Source: Fen-999 sp044220545 (GTDB lineage: Bacteria; Pseudomonadota; Gammaproteobacteria; Burkholderiales; Rhodocyclaceae). From it: a DNA stretch of 64,000 bases. The stretch lies in the NCBI GenBank assembly GCA_044220545.1, contig JBGAQX010000003.1, positions 1-64,000 on the forward strand, written 5' to 3'. The notes below the pieces were generated by a model. The model did not search any database. It saw only the letters and a list, made by a program, of their open reading frames with translations, and was not told the origin of the DNA. This document shows, one piece after another, positions 35,074-44,234 of this stretch (the stretch's first letter is position 1; each line of letters starts with the position of its first letter). A program made the translations under genes and the position numbers.

Positions 35074-35934
35074 ATGACCGCACGCAAACAATCGCCCGCA
35101 ACCATGCCAACTAGCCATGACGACATTCGCCCCGGCCAATCGGTCGAGCTGCTGAAGGAGCTGCACATCCTGACCCGCGAGGGGCGGATGAACCAGGACA
35201 GCCGCCGCAAGCTGAAGCAGGTCTACCACCTCTATCGCTTCATCGAACCGCTGCTGGAGGAGGTCCGCCAAGTCCATGCCGACATCCGTCTGGTGGATCA
35301 CGGTGCCGGCAAGTCTTACCTCGGCTTCATTCTCCATGACCTGTACTTCAAGGCACTGACGGGTGATGCCCATATCTACGGCATCGAGACCCGCGACGAA
35401 CTGGTCGAAAGATCGCGCCAACTGGCCGAGCGGCTGGGCTTCGCCGACATGTCTTTCCTGAACCTGTCGGCGGCCGAGTCGGTCGATTCCGGCCTGCTAC
35501 CCGAGCGGGTCGATGTGGTCACGGCCCTGCATGCCTGCAATACCGCCACCGACGACGCCATCCGCTTCGCCCTCCGGCGTCAGGCGCGCTTCATCGCGCT
35601 GGTGCCCTGCTGCCAGGCCGAAGTGGCCGCCGTGCTGCGGAAGAACAAGGGCCGGGCCCTGGCCAATCCCTTGAGCGAGCTCTGGCGCCATCCCATCCAT
35701 ACCCGCGAATTTGGCAGCCACGCGACCAATGTGCTGCGCTGTCTCCAGCTCCAGTCCCACGGCTACGAGGTGAGCGTCACCGAACTGGTGGGCTGGGAGC
35801 ACTCGATGAAGAACGAGCTCATCGTCGCCCGCTACAACGACCTGCCGCGACGAGTACCTGCCGAGCGGTTGCGTGCATTGCTACTGAGTTTGGGTCTCGA
35901 AGAACTGAGCCAGCGCTTCTTTATCGACTTGTAA
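35074..35934 (+). CDS. SAM-dependent methyltransferase, Methyltransf_32/GSTCD-like
   Basis: 286-residue class I methyltransferase. The SAM-binding glycine loop is LVDHGAGKSYLGF; LHACNTATDDAI and VPCCQAE are characteristic of the GSTCD/Methyltransf_32 group, whose target is unclear. A TTG four codons upstream and a Met ten codons downstream are alternative starts. Its last 14 bp overlap the 3' end of the convergent methyltransferase gene. Confidence 0.75.
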   Translation: MTARKQSPATMPTSHDDIRPGQSVELLKELHILTREGRMNQDSRRKLKQVYHLYRFIEPLLEEVRQVHADIRLVDHGAGKSYLGFILHDLYFKALTGDAHIYGIETRDELVERSRQLAERLGFADMSFLNLSAAESVDSGLLPERVDVVTALHACNTATDDAIRFALRRQARFIALVPCCQAEVAAVLRKNKGRALANPLSELWRHPIHTREFGSHATNVLRCLQLQSHGYEVSVTELVGWEHSMKNELIVARYNDLPRRVPAERLRALLLSLGLEELSQRFFIDL

Positions 35935-37093
35935 CGCGCGCCCCAAGGCGCCAGAGCGATGTCACCTCGGCCGCGCGCGCTGCGTGGAGCGGGTCGCTGG
36001 CATCGGCGGCGCGAGGATGTGACGGTCGCGCATCCATCCGCCCGAGAACCTCCAGTCCAGCCGCTTCGATCGCCGCCAGAAGTTCGGCTCGCGACCGCAG
36101 CCCCAGATGTTCAGCCAGGTCAGACAGGATCAGCCAGCCTTCGCCGCCCGGCGTGAGGTGCGCCGCCAGACCGGCCAGGAAGCCATGCAACATGCGGCTG
36201 TCGGGATCGTAGACCGCGTGTTCGAGGCGGGAACTCGGCCGCGCCGGCACCCAGGGCGGATTGCAGACCACCAGAGGGGCCCGCCCTTCGGGAAAGAGAT
36301 CGACCCGCACCACCTCGACGCGATCCGCGAGGCCGAGCCGACTCAGATTGTCCCGGGCGCAGGCCAGCGCACGCGGGTCCTGGTCGGTGGCAACGACCCG
36401 CTCCACACCCCGGCGGGCCAGCACCGCCGCCAACACGCCCGTGCCGGTGCCGATATCGAAGGCCAGAGTCGGCGGCGCCACCGGCAAAGCTGCCTTGGCC
36501 ACCAGATCGACGTACTCGCCTCGCACGGGGGCAAAGACGCCGTAGTGGGGATGAATGCGGCCGCCCAATGCCGGGACGTCTACGCCCTTCTTGCGCCACT
36601 CATGAGCACCGATCAGGCCCAGCAGTTCCCGCAGGGAGACCACGGCATCTCCATCCTCCGCGTCGCCGAGGCCATAGGCTTCCAGGCAGGCCTGGCGAAC
36701 GTCGGGCGCCCGGCGCAGCGGAATACCGTAGTCGGCGGACAGGGGCAGCAGCAGCATGCCCAACGTACGGGCCCGCTGCGCCTGGGCCTGGCGATGAAGA
36801 TGGAAGACCTCGGCCGACGATTTGGCTGACGCTGCGGCCGGCGCGGACGGCTGGCGCGACTCGCCGGGCTTCCTGTCGACGCGCCGTGCCATGGCCTGTA
36901 GCAACTGGCGGGCATTCTGAAAGTCGCCGCGCCAGAGCAGCGCCGTGCCTTCGCAGGCGAGGCGATAGGCGGCGTCGGCGGTTAGGGTGTCGTCGGCCAC
37001 CACCACCCGCTTGGGGGCCGCCGTGCCCCCTTCCGAGCGCCAGCGGGCGGCAAGTTCCCGACCCGCCTCGGACCAATGAATTTGGGAGATCAA
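35921..37093 (-). CDS. Class I methyltransferase with NPPW motif
   Basis: 390 residues. An N-terminal domain of about 190 residues leads to a Rossmann methyltransferase domain (about 200-330) with DIGTGTGVLAAVLARRG for SAM and VCNPPWVP, the N/D-PP-Y/F/W motif of enzymes that methylate amide or amino nitrogen (HemK, RlmG, N6-adenine types). The target is unknown. The start is TTG at 37091-37093, chosen for the strong AAGGAG five bases before it. Starts further upstream would run into the parC leader. Confidence 0.72.
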   Translation of the reverse strand: MISQIHWSEAGRELAARWRSEGGTAAPKRVVVADDTLTADAAYRLACEGTALLWRGDFQNARQLLQAMARRVDRKPGESRQPSAPAAASAKSSAEVFHLHRQAQAQRARTLGMLLLPLSADYGIPLRRAPDVRQACLEAYGLGDAEDGDAVVSLRELLGLIGAHEWRKKGVDVPALGGRIHPHYGVFAPVRGEYVDLVAKAALPVAPPTLAFDIGTGTGVLAAVLARRGVERVVATDQDPRALACARDNLSRLGLADRVEVVRVDLFPEGRAPLVVCNPPWVPARPSSRLEHAVYDPDSRMLHGFLAGLAAHLTPGGEGWLILSDLAEHLGLRSRAELLAAIEAAGLEVLGRMDARPSHPRAADASDPLHAARAAEVTSLWRLGARVTSR

Positions 37094-37213
37094 GCCTGCT
37101 CCTTCTGGTACATTGCGCCGGCGCCCGGCCAAGGCGGCATTATCGACGCCAATCGCCCAAGTGGCGGCGGCGAATTGCCGCCGCTGGGCAAGACAGGCCA
37201 AACCCATCGACCC

Positions 37214-39595
37214 ATGACCATGAGCCACGACACTCCCGATCTCTTCGACACGGCGGCCGCCGAATCTGCCGCCCCACCCGGGCCGCCACCGCCTCTTCCC
37301 CCCGCCGACGGCTTCGACGGCAACAATGGCGACGACAACGCGCTGGCCCTGGATGACTACGCCGAGCGGGCATACCTCGCCTACGCCATGAGCGTGGTGA
37401 AGTCGCGCGCCCTGCCCCAGGTCGAGGACGGCCTCAAACCGGTGCAGCGGCGCATTCTCCACGCCATGAACGAGATGCGGCTGGCATCAACCGGCAAGCA
37501 CGTCAAGTCGGCGCGCGTGGTCGGCGACGTGATCGGCAAGTACCACCCGCACGGCGATACCAGCGTCTACGACGCCATGGTGCGCGTCGCCCAGGACTTC
37601 TCGCTGCGCTACCCGCTGGTCGACGGCCAGGGTAACTTCGGCTCGCGCGACGGCGACGGCGCCGCGGCCATGCGCTATACGGAATGCCGGCTGACGCCGA
37701 TCGCTGAACTGCTGCTGGCCGAGATCGACCGGGGCACGGTGGATTTTCTGCCCAACTATGACGGCACCCTGACCGAACCACGGCTGATGCCGGCGCGGCT
37801 GCCCTTCGTGCTGCTCAACGGCGCCTCGGGCATTGCCGTGGGCATGGCCACGGAGATACCACCGCACAATCTGCGCGAAGTCGCCGAGGCGGTGAAGCTC
37901 CTGATCCGAAAACCCGAAGCCAGTCTGGAGGAAGTCCTGACCCTATTGCCAGGCCCCGACTTCCCCGGCGGCGCGCAATTGATCTCCACGCCCGGCGACA
38001 TCCGCGACGCCTACGCCAGCGGTCGCGGTGGCCTGCGCATGCGCGCCCGCTGGCGGGTGGAAGACCTGGCGCGGGGTCAGTGGCGGGTCATCGTTCATGA
38101 ACTGCCGCACGGCGTCTCCACGGCGCAGGTGCTGTCGGAAATCGAGGCCGCCACCAATCCCCAGCCTCGCGCCGGCAAGAAAGACGTCTCCCAGGAGCAG
38201 AAGAATCTCAAGCAGGTGATGCTCGGCGTGCTCGACACGGTACGCGACGAGTCCAACGAAAAGGCTCACGTGCGCATCGTCCTGGAACCGCGTTCCTCGC
38301 GGATTCCCCAGGAAGAATTCATGACGGTACTCCTGGCCCACACCAGTCTGGAAGCGGGTGTTTCGGTCAACATGACCATGATGGGCCGTGACGGCAAGCC
38401 CCGGCAGAAGCCACTGCTGGCGGCCCTGCACGAGTGGATCGAGTTCCGCCACGCCACGGTCGAGCAGCGCAGCCGGCATCGACTGGCGGAAGTGGAACGA
38501 CGTCTGCACATCCTCGAAGGCCGGTTGATGGTGTTGCTGCGCATCGAGGAGGTGATTCGCTGCATCCGCGAATCCGACGAACCGAAGGCCGATCTCATGG
38601 CCCGGTTCGGCCTGACGGAAATCCAGGCCGAGGATATTCTGGAAATCCGCCTGCGTCAGTTGGCGCGGCTGGAAGGCATCAAGATCGAGAAGGAGCGCGG
38701 CGAACTGCGCGACGAGGAAGCGGGTCTGCGCAAGATCCTCGGCGACCGCCGCGAACTGACCAAACTGGTGGTCAAGGAAGTCACCGAGGACGCGAAGAGA
38801 TACGGTGACGACCGGCGGACGCTCATTGAGGCGGTCACTCCCACGGCGGCAACCGAGGTGGCAATCCCCGATGAGCCGGTAACGGTGATCCTGTCGCAAA
38901 ATGGCTGGGTGCGCACCCGTCAGGGCCACGGGCTGGACGCCGGCGGCATCGCCTACAAGACCGGCGACTATCCGTTCCTGGTCGCGGAGTCGCGCACGAT
39001 CTGGCCGCTGGTGATTCTGGACGGTCTCGGCCGCGCCTACAGCTTGCGGGTCGCGGACCTGCCGGGAGGGCGTGGCGATGGCGTGCCGATCACGACCCTG
39101 ATCGAGTTTCAGGACGGTGCCAAGCTGGCCCGAGCGCTGACCGACGCCCCCGAAGCCCGCTACCTGTTCGCCAACTCGGGGGGGTATGGCTTTATCGCTT
39201 CGGTCACCGACCTGATCTCGCGCAACCGTGCCGGAAAGGCGTTCATGAGCCTGGACAAGGGTGAAAAGCCCTTGCCACCGGCGCGCGTGGCCGGCGAAGT
39301 GGTGGCGGCGGTCTCGACCGGTGGCCGGCTGCTGGTGTTTCCCCTGGCCGAGCTAAAGACCATGGCCAAGGGTCGCGGCCTGATCATTCAGGATCTGGCC
39401 GCCAAGGACGAACTGGCGGCCGTGGCGGTTGGCAACGGCGGCGCATTCACCGTTCAGGGAATCGGCCGGGGCGGCAAGGCCCAGGAATGGCGGCTCGCGG
39501 GCAAGGACATGGCGAGCTATCGCGGCGGCCGCGCCCGCAAGGGCCAGACGATTGCCGCCAAGCTCAAGCCGACGTCGATGGTCGCGAGCGACTGA
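37214..39595 (+). CDS. parC: DNA topoisomerase IV subunit A
   Basis: 793-residue breakage-reunion subunit. Catalytic Tyr155 (AAMRYTECRL), the quinolone-region segment GKYHPHGDTSVYDAM, and a C-terminal beta-pinwheel (about 540-790) that is shorter and less regular than in GyrA, without a clear GyrA box. There is an N-terminal extension of about 45 residues rich in Pro, Ala and Asp before the conserved DDYAERAYLAYAMSVV. The stop abuts that of the convergent DUF3301 gene. Confidence 0.93.
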   Translation: MTMSHDTPDLFDTAAAESAAPPGPPPPLPPADGFDGNNGDDNALALDDYAERAYLAYAMSVVKSRALPQVEDGLKPVQRRILHAMNEMRLASTGKHVKSARVVGDVIGKYHPHGDTSVYDAMVRVAQDFSLRYPLVDGQGNFGSRDGDGAAAMRYTECRLTPIAELLLAEIDRGTVDFLPNYDGTLTEPRLMPARLPFVLLNGASGIAVGMATEIPPHNLREVAEAVKLLIRKPEASLEEVLTLLPGPDFPGGAQLISTPGDIRDAYASGRGGLRMRARWRVEDLARGQWRVIVHELPHGVSTAQVLSEIEAATNPQPRAGKKDVSQEQKNLKQVMLGVLDTVRDESNEKAHVRIVLEPRSSRIPQEEFMTVLLAHTSLEAGVSVNMTMMGRDGKPRQKPLLAALHEWIEFRHATVEQRSRHRLAEVERRLHILEGRLMVLLRIEEVIRCIRESDEPKADLMARFGLTEIQAEDILEIRLRQLARLEGIKIEKERGELRDEEAGLRKILGDRRELTKLVVKEVTEDAKRYGDDRRTLIEAVTPTAATEVAIPDEPVTVILSQNGWVRTRQGHGLDAGGIAYKTGDYPFLVAESRTIWPLVILDGLGRAYSLRVADLPGGRGDGVPITTLIEFQDGAKLARALTDAPEARYLFANSGGYGFIASVTDLISRNRAGKAFMSLDKGEKPLPPARVAGEVVAAVSTGGRLLVFPLAELKTMAKGRGLIIQDLAAKDELAAVAVGNGGAFTVQGIGRGGKAQEWRLAGKDMASYRGGRARKGQTIAAKLKPTSMVASD

Positions 39596-39928
39596 TCAAT
39601 GCAGCGTCGGTGGTTCGAACGTCGGCCGCAGGCCGATGTTCAGCACCATGACGCGTTGGCCGAGCAGCACCACGCTGCCCTGACGGCGGTTGTCGCCGGT
39701 ATCGCTGTATTCGAACTTGTAGACACGACGGAGGAGCAAATGGCCATCGTCGTTGCGGGCCGGCTTGAGGCCGCCGATGGCCACGGTCTCATCGAGAAAT
39801 TGCAGTCCCTCTGATTCGCACGCCTTGCGGGCGGCGACGATCGCCGCGTCTCGGGCCTTCAGGCTGTCCAACCAGAACCAGCCAAGCGCGCCGAGCAGGA
39901 CGAGGCTGGCTATTTCCAGGGTAGGCAC
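39596..39928 (-). CDS. DUF3301 family small membrane-anchored protein
   Basis: 110 residues: one N-terminal helix (about 5-20) with FWLDSLKARDAA, then a cytoplasmic domain with CESEGLQFLDETVAI and RRVYKFEYSDTGDNRRQG, typical of DUF3301. Function unknown. Start is GTG at 39926-39928. Abuts parC tail to tail without a spacer. Confidence 0.8.
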   Translation of the reverse strand: MPTLEIASLVLLGALGWFWLDSLKARDAAIVAARKACESEGLQFLDETVAIGGLKPARNDDGHLLLRRVYKFEYSDTGDNRRQGSVVLLGQRVMVLNIGLRPTFEPPTLH

Positions 39929-39968
39929 TGCCGACTAGCGAGCGGGACGAGGGAAGAACCCGTTGAAC

Positions 39969-40187
39969 CTAGGTTTGGCCGTTGAGAATACGGGCCTTGC
40001 TTTGCGCCTCGGCCTTGTTCATGGCTGTCATTTGCTTGCCAAAGGCCTCACGCTCTTCGGCGCTGCGCTTGGTCGCCTCGATGCTCTTGATGCAACGCCA
40101 GCGCTTGCCGCCCTTGGTGTCGATCTGGCGCATTTCTTCCCGAGGATGGTAGGTTCGGCAGTGATAGCAGTAAAGAGTGTCGGCCAT
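39969..40187 (-). CDS. Small cysteine-containing hypothetical protein
   Basis: 72 residues. Cys7 and Cys10 (YCYHC), His14 and Cys32 (WRCIKS) suggest a small zinc-binding head, followed by a charged helix (SIEATKRSAEEREAFGKQM). Family not known to me. It lies between a tRNA gene and the DUF3301 gene on the same strand. Confidence 0.6.
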   Translation of the reverse strand: MADTLYCYHCRTYHPREEMRQIDTKGGKRWRCIKSIEATKRSAEEREAFGKQMTAMNKAEAQSKARILNGQT

Positions 40188-40336
40188 GGCAGAATCTTGA
40201 ACATTGCGATGAACACTTCAAGCTTGCCCCGGGCTGGACCCGGAAACTCGCTCCGTTTGCTGCTGGCCGCCAAAACGCGACGAAAAAAGCGGCGAAATCC
40301 TGGTTTGCCGACAAACGCAAACGAAGGAAACAAAGA

Positions 40337-40355
40337 GGCCACCGCAATGGTGGCC
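40337..40355 (-). terminator. Probable terminator of tRNA-Arg
   Basis: Stem GGCCACC-N5-GGTGGCC located 29 bp downstream of the tRNA on the minus strand, followed there by TCTTTGTTT. On the plus strand it is followed by TTTT, so it could stop transcription both ways. Confidence 0.6.
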
Positions 40356-40383
40356 TTTTGCTTGTTCTTGTTATTGGTGTGAC

Positions 40384-40460
40384 TGGCGCGCCCGGCAGGA
40401 TTCGAACCCACGACCCCCTGGTTCGTAGCCAGGTACTCTATCCAACTGAGCTACGGGCGC
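40384..40460 (-). tRNA. tRNA-Arg (anticodon ACG)
   Basis: Complete cloverleaf on the minus strand: acceptor GCGCCCG / CGGGCGC, D-arm AGCTCAGTTGGATAGAGT, anticodon loop CTACGAA giving ACG, T-arm GGTTCGAATCC, discriminator G and an encoded CCA end. The first anticodon base would be modified to inosine to read CGU, CGC and CGA. Confidence 0.96.
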
Positions 40461-40652
40461 GTTGAAAGGCTGCGCATTGTACAGTTTTTTCGCCCTCAGG
40501 GCGCTCCTGAAACGGAAACAACGAAAAATATTCCCTCTGCTCGGTCTGTTGATGCCGGTCAAAGTCTACACGTCCAATTTGCGCGGAAATGGGCCTATGC
40601 CCCATCGCGTATCGAAGGTGGCGGGGTTCGAGGGACACCGAGGAGCAGAGTC

Positions 40653-42272
40653 ATGAGCACCGCGTGCGCCGGCAGAGTTGTAGCGTTCAGCGTTGCATTT
40701 CGTATCTGGCGGTTCTTCCGTCCTTGGTCGATAGCTGGTGTCGCGATGATTGTTGCCGGTTGCGCGACGGTGCCGATGGGAGACAGCCGCGACGACTCGA
40801 TACTGAAGTCATTTCCGACCAAGGCGGCGGTTGCGGGTCTTTACATCTACCGCGAACAGGCTCTGTACGCGAGCGCGGTTGCCATTACCGTCGAGGTTGA
40901 CGGAAATCCAATAGGTCAAACGGCGATCAAGACCTACCTATACACGGAGGTTCCACCGGGATTTCATACCATTTCGTCCCGGTCCATTGGACCCTATGTT
41001 CCGGACAGCCTCGAGATTCAGACGGTTGCCGGAAGGAACTACTTCATCTTGCAGGACATGGTGTTGAATCTGGCGGCCTTGCAGACCAAGCTGCGCCTGG
41101 TTGGCGAGGAGGAAGGAAAACGAGGCGTCCTCGCCACCAGCCTTGCCCAATCCTCGATCCACATGCCGGCAATGCCGCAAGCGCCGATACCGCCTGCGGT
41201 TCCGCCGACGCTGCGGCAGGGCGACCCGACCCAATGGGTCTTCAAGTCTCAGGGTCCTCATCAGAGCGACCCGATCAAATGGCTTTTCGGACCAAAGAGC
41301 CCGCGCGCCAAGACGCCATCGGATACGGAAGACGCCACAGTGCCGGCCCCCGACCCGCCTGTAGCTACATTGCCACCCCCAACGGCCACGCCTCCAACGG
41401 TGGCGCCGCCGCCGAGTCCGACCCAACCGTCACCAAGAAAGGTGGCACTGGTCATTGGCAATGGGGCCTATAGGGAAGCCCCGCTCAAGAATCCAAGAAA
41501 TGACGCCCGGGCCATAGCTGACAAACTCCGCGCATTGGGCTTCGAGGTGATGCTCGGAGAAGACCTTGGACTGCGCGAGATGACCCGGTTGATTACCCGA
41601 TTTGGCGAGAAGGCCGCCGGCGCGGGCGTCGGCATGTTCTTCTATGCCGGCCACGGCATGCAGGTCAAGGGACGAAACTACCTGCTGCCGGTGGATGCGC
41701 AGATCACCAGTGAAGCCTCCGCGCGCAGTGAATCGGTCGATCTGGATCAGATCCTCGACCAATTGAGTGGCTCGGGTGGGCAGTTCAGTCTGGTCGTCCT
41801 GGACGCTTGTCGCAACAACCCGTTCGAGCGACGATTTCGGGGCAGCGGCGGCGGACTGGCCCAGGTCGACGCGCCCAAGGGAACACTGATCGCCTATGCA
41901 ACCGCCCCCGGCCGGGTTGCACTGGATGGCGAAGGCCAAAACAGTACCTACACCACGGCCCTCTTGCGGGCCCTCGACGAACCCGGGCTTCCCGTGGAGA
42001 GCGTGTTCAAGCGGGTGCGGGGAGATGTGTCCCGGTCCACCGGCGACCATCAGGTTCCCTGGGAATCATCGTCGTTGACCGGCGACTTCTTTTTTCGGCC
42101 GCTGGCCAGAACGATCGGCGACACGATTCGTTCCGAGACTGAACTGCTGTTCTGGCAATCGATCAGGGAGAGCAGAGACGCGGATGACTTTCGCGCCTAC
42201 TTGGGACGATATCCGAATGGGCAGTTTTCGGAGATTGCCAGGAATCGAATCAAGAGGCTAACCGCGAAATAG
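40653..42272 (+). CDS. Lipoprotein with DUF2846-like domain fused to caspase-like (C14) domain
   Basis: 539 residues. Lipoprotein signal ending at Cys37 (IVAGC). Residues about 58-150 look like DUF2846 (LYIYREQA, VEVDGNPIGQT, EVPPGFHTISS). Residues 188-215 carry a doubled DPxxW-F element. A Pro/Thr-rich linker (228-262) leads to a peptidase C14 caspase-fold domain (263-about 480) with the dyad His334 (FFYAGHGMQ) and Cys386 (VLDACRNNPF). The tail (500-539) resembles a short SPOR/Sel1-like segment. If exported, it would be an envelope-anchored cysteine protease with Arg/Lys preference (inference). No partner gene is nearby. Confidence 0.82.
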   Translation: MSTACAGRVVAFSVAFRIWRFFRPWSIAGVAMIVAGCATVPMGDSRDDSILKSFPTKAAVAGLYIYREQALYASAVAITVEVDGNPIGQTAIKTYLYTEVPPGFHTISSRSIGPYVPDSLEIQTVAGRNYFILQDMVLNLAALQTKLRLVGEEEGKRGVLATSLAQSSIHMPAMPQAPIPPAVPPTLRQGDPTQWVFKSQGPHQSDPIKWLFGPKSPRAKTPSDTEDATVPAPDPPVATLPPPTATPPTVAPPPSPTQPSPRKVALVIGNGAYREAPLKNPRNDARAIADKLRALGFEVMLGEDLGLREMTRLITRFGEKAAGAGVGMFFYAGHGMQVKGRNYLLPVDAQITSEASARSESVDLDQILDQLSGSGGQFSLVVLDACRNNPFERRFRGSGGGLAQVDAPKGTLIAYATAPGRVALDGEGQNSTYTTALLRALDEPGLPVESVFKRVRGDVSRSTGDHQVPWESSSLTGDFFFRPLARTIGDTIRSETELLFWQSIRESRDADDFRAYLGRYPNGQFSEIARNRIKRLTAK

Positions 42273-42373
42273 CGGACGACGGCGACGACCCGCGATGCCT
42301 CGAAATTCAATCCGGGTTCCACCACCAGTCGGACCAATGCCGAGCGGACAAGCCGCGGAACGACTCCGAGTCG

Positions 42374-42799
42374 CTACTTGACTCGGGTCAGGCGCGGCCG
42401 GCCGGCCGGAGAATTCGGCGAGGGATCGGTGGTATCGTCAGCCGGTGGCTCAGCAGAAGCGTCGTCCACCGCGCCCATCTCAGCATCGGCATGGGCCGTT
42501 ACTTCGAAGGCCATGCCTTGGGCATTCTCTTTGGCGTAGATTGCCGCCACGGCATCGATTGGCACCACCACGGGAAAGGCGACGCCGTTGAAACGAGCCT
42601 GGAAGGTGATTTCCTCGTTACCCAGCAGGAGCTGGTTGGTCGCATCCGGGCCAACATTGAGAACGATCTGGCCATCCTTGACAAACTCGCGGGGTACCCG
42701 AGTACGAGGTCCAACCACGACGGTCATGTACGGCGTAAAACCCTGATCCACGCACCATTCGAAAATGGCCCGCACAAGGTAAGGCTTGGTGGAAACCAT
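42374..42799 (-). CDS. sspB: ClpXP protease specificity-enhancing factor
   Basis: 141-residue adaptor delivering ssrA-tagged proteins to ClpXP. Substrate-binding domain about 1-110 (STKPYLVRAIFEWC, FTPYMTVVV, IVLNVGPDATNQL); then an acidic flexible linker and a C-terminal ClpX-binding tail ending RPRLTRVK. The start at MVSTKPYLV is favoured; a Met six codons upstream is possible. It is 21 bp after sspA. Confidence 0.9.
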   Translation of the reverse strand: MVSTKPYLVRAIFEWCVDQGFTPYMTVVVGPRTRVPREFVKDGQIVLNVGPDATNQLLLGNEEITFQARFNGVAFPVVVPIDAVAAIYAKENAQGMAFEVTAHADAEMGAVDDASAEPPADDTTDPSPNSPAGRPRLTRVK

Positions 42800-42820
42800 G
42801 AACCCTTGGCCAACCACGCC

Positions 42821-43417
42821 TTAGCGGCGCATCACCTTTTCGGAGGGCGTCAGCGCGTCGATGAACCCCTGACGCGAGAAAATCCTTTCGGCGTACTTCA
42901 TCAGTGGCGCGGCCGTCTTGGGCAGTTCGATGCCGTAATGATCGAGACGCCACAGCAATGGCGCGATGGCCACATCAAGCATGGAAAACTCCTCGCCGAG
43001 CATGTGCTTTTGCTTGGCGAACATCGGCGCCAGTTCGGTTAGCCGATCACGCACATGCAGCCGGGACTTGTCGGCTGACTTGCTGCTCTTTTCCAACGGA
43101 TCGATGTGGCTGAACAACTCGTGTTCCATGGTGAACAGAAGCTGCCGGGCGCGCGCCCGCGTCTGCGGGTCCGGCGGCATCAGTTGCGGATGCGGAAATC
43201 GCTCATCGATGTACTCGTTGATGATATTCGCTTCGTAGAGGACCAGATCGCGATCGACCAGCACCGGCACGCGGTTGTACGGGTTGATGACGGCGATGTC
43301 CTCCGGCTTGTTGAACAGATCGACGTCAATCACCTGAAAATCCATCTGCTTTTCGTACAAGACGATCCGGCAGCGATGGCTGAACGGGCAGGTGGTACCC
43401 GAGTACAAATTCATCAT
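42821..43417 (-). CDS. sspA: Stringent starvation protein A
   Basis: 198-residue GST-fold RNA-polymerase-associated protein. N-terminal thioredoxin domain opens MMNLYSGTTCPFSHRC, and NRVPVLVDRDLVLYE is conserved. No GST activity is expected. The start is at the double Met; earlier Mets give an unlikely extension. Lies between the bc1 complex genes and sspB, a frequent betaproteobacterial order. Confidence 0.92.
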   Translation of the reverse strand: MMNLYSGTTCPFSHRCRIVLYEKQMDFQVIDVDLFNKPEDIAVINPYNRVPVLVDRDLVLYEANIINEYIDERFPHPQLMPPDPQTRARARQLLFTMEHELFSHIDPLEKSSKSADKSRLHVRDRLTELAPMFAKQKHMLGEEFSMLDVAIAPLLWRLDHYGIELPKTAAPLMKYAERIFSRQGFIDALTPSEKVMRR

Positions 43418-43523
43418 GGCACTCGTACCCCACGAATAGTCGGCATCACGCACCACCTTGCGAACGAGTGGCGCGCTGACTTCACGATGCCCCATATGCA
43501 GCATATTTTCGGTTTCGATTAAG

Positions 43524-44234
43524 TTAGTGAATGTCTTTCCAGTATTCGCGTTTCAGCGCATACGAGAAGACAAACAGAATTGCCAGTGCGATCAACACGG
43601 CCACGCCGAGATTCTTGCGAAACCCGCTAACCGGTTCCCCCATATACGTCAGGTAGCCGACCAGATCGGCAACCATGGCGTCGTATTCATCCGCTTTCAG
43701 CTTACCGGGTTTGGCGAGCTTGAGCTGATGATCTTCGCCCATCACCTGCTCACCCTGAAGCTCCCACAGTACGTGCGGCATGCCGACGTTGGAAAACACG
43801 ACATTATTCCATCCCGTCGGGCGGCTGTCATCACGGTAGAACGTACGGAGATAGGTGTAGAGCCAGTCCGCCCCCGAACCAAACTCCGAGGCACGGGCAC
43901 GGGCGATCACCGTCAGGTCGGGCGGCGCGGCACCGAACCATTGCTTCGCCTCGGCACGCTGCATGGCGATGCGCATCGGCTCACCCACCTTGTCGGCGGT
44001 AAACAGCAGATTCTCGCGCACCTGGTCATCGGAAAGCCCAATATCCTTCAGGCGGTTGTAGCGCATGTAGGAAGCAGAATGGCAGTTCAGGCAATAGTTG
44101 ACGAACACCTTGGCGCCATTCTGGAGCGCAGCCATGTCGCCCGCGCGATCGGGCGCCTTGTCCAGATGCAGCTCGGCCCCGGAAGCGAAAGCCAGTACTG
44201 GTGCCATCAGCAGAGAGAGCAGCAGCTTTTTCAT
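43524..44234 (-). CDS. petC: Ubiquinol-cytochrome c reductase, cytochrome c1
   Basis: 236-residue heme-c subunit of the bc1 complex. Signal peptide (1-18), heme site Cys48-x-x-Cys51-His52 (CLNCH), an axial Met probably in the VGMPHVLWE segment, and a C-terminal membrane anchor (about 208-228). Its ATG overlaps the petB stop. Confidence 0.93.
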   Translation of the reverse strand: MKKLLLSLLMAPVLAFASGAELHLDKAPDRAGDMAALQNGAKVFVNYCLNCHSASYMRYNRLKDIGLSDDQVRENLLFTADKVGEPMRIAMQRAEAKQWFGAAPPDLTVIARARASEFGSGADWLYTYLRTFYRDDSRPTGWNNVVFSNVGMPHVLWELQGEQVMGEDHQLKLAKPGKLKADEYDAMVADLVGYLTYMGEPVSGFRKNLGVAVLIALAILFVFSYALKREYWKDIH

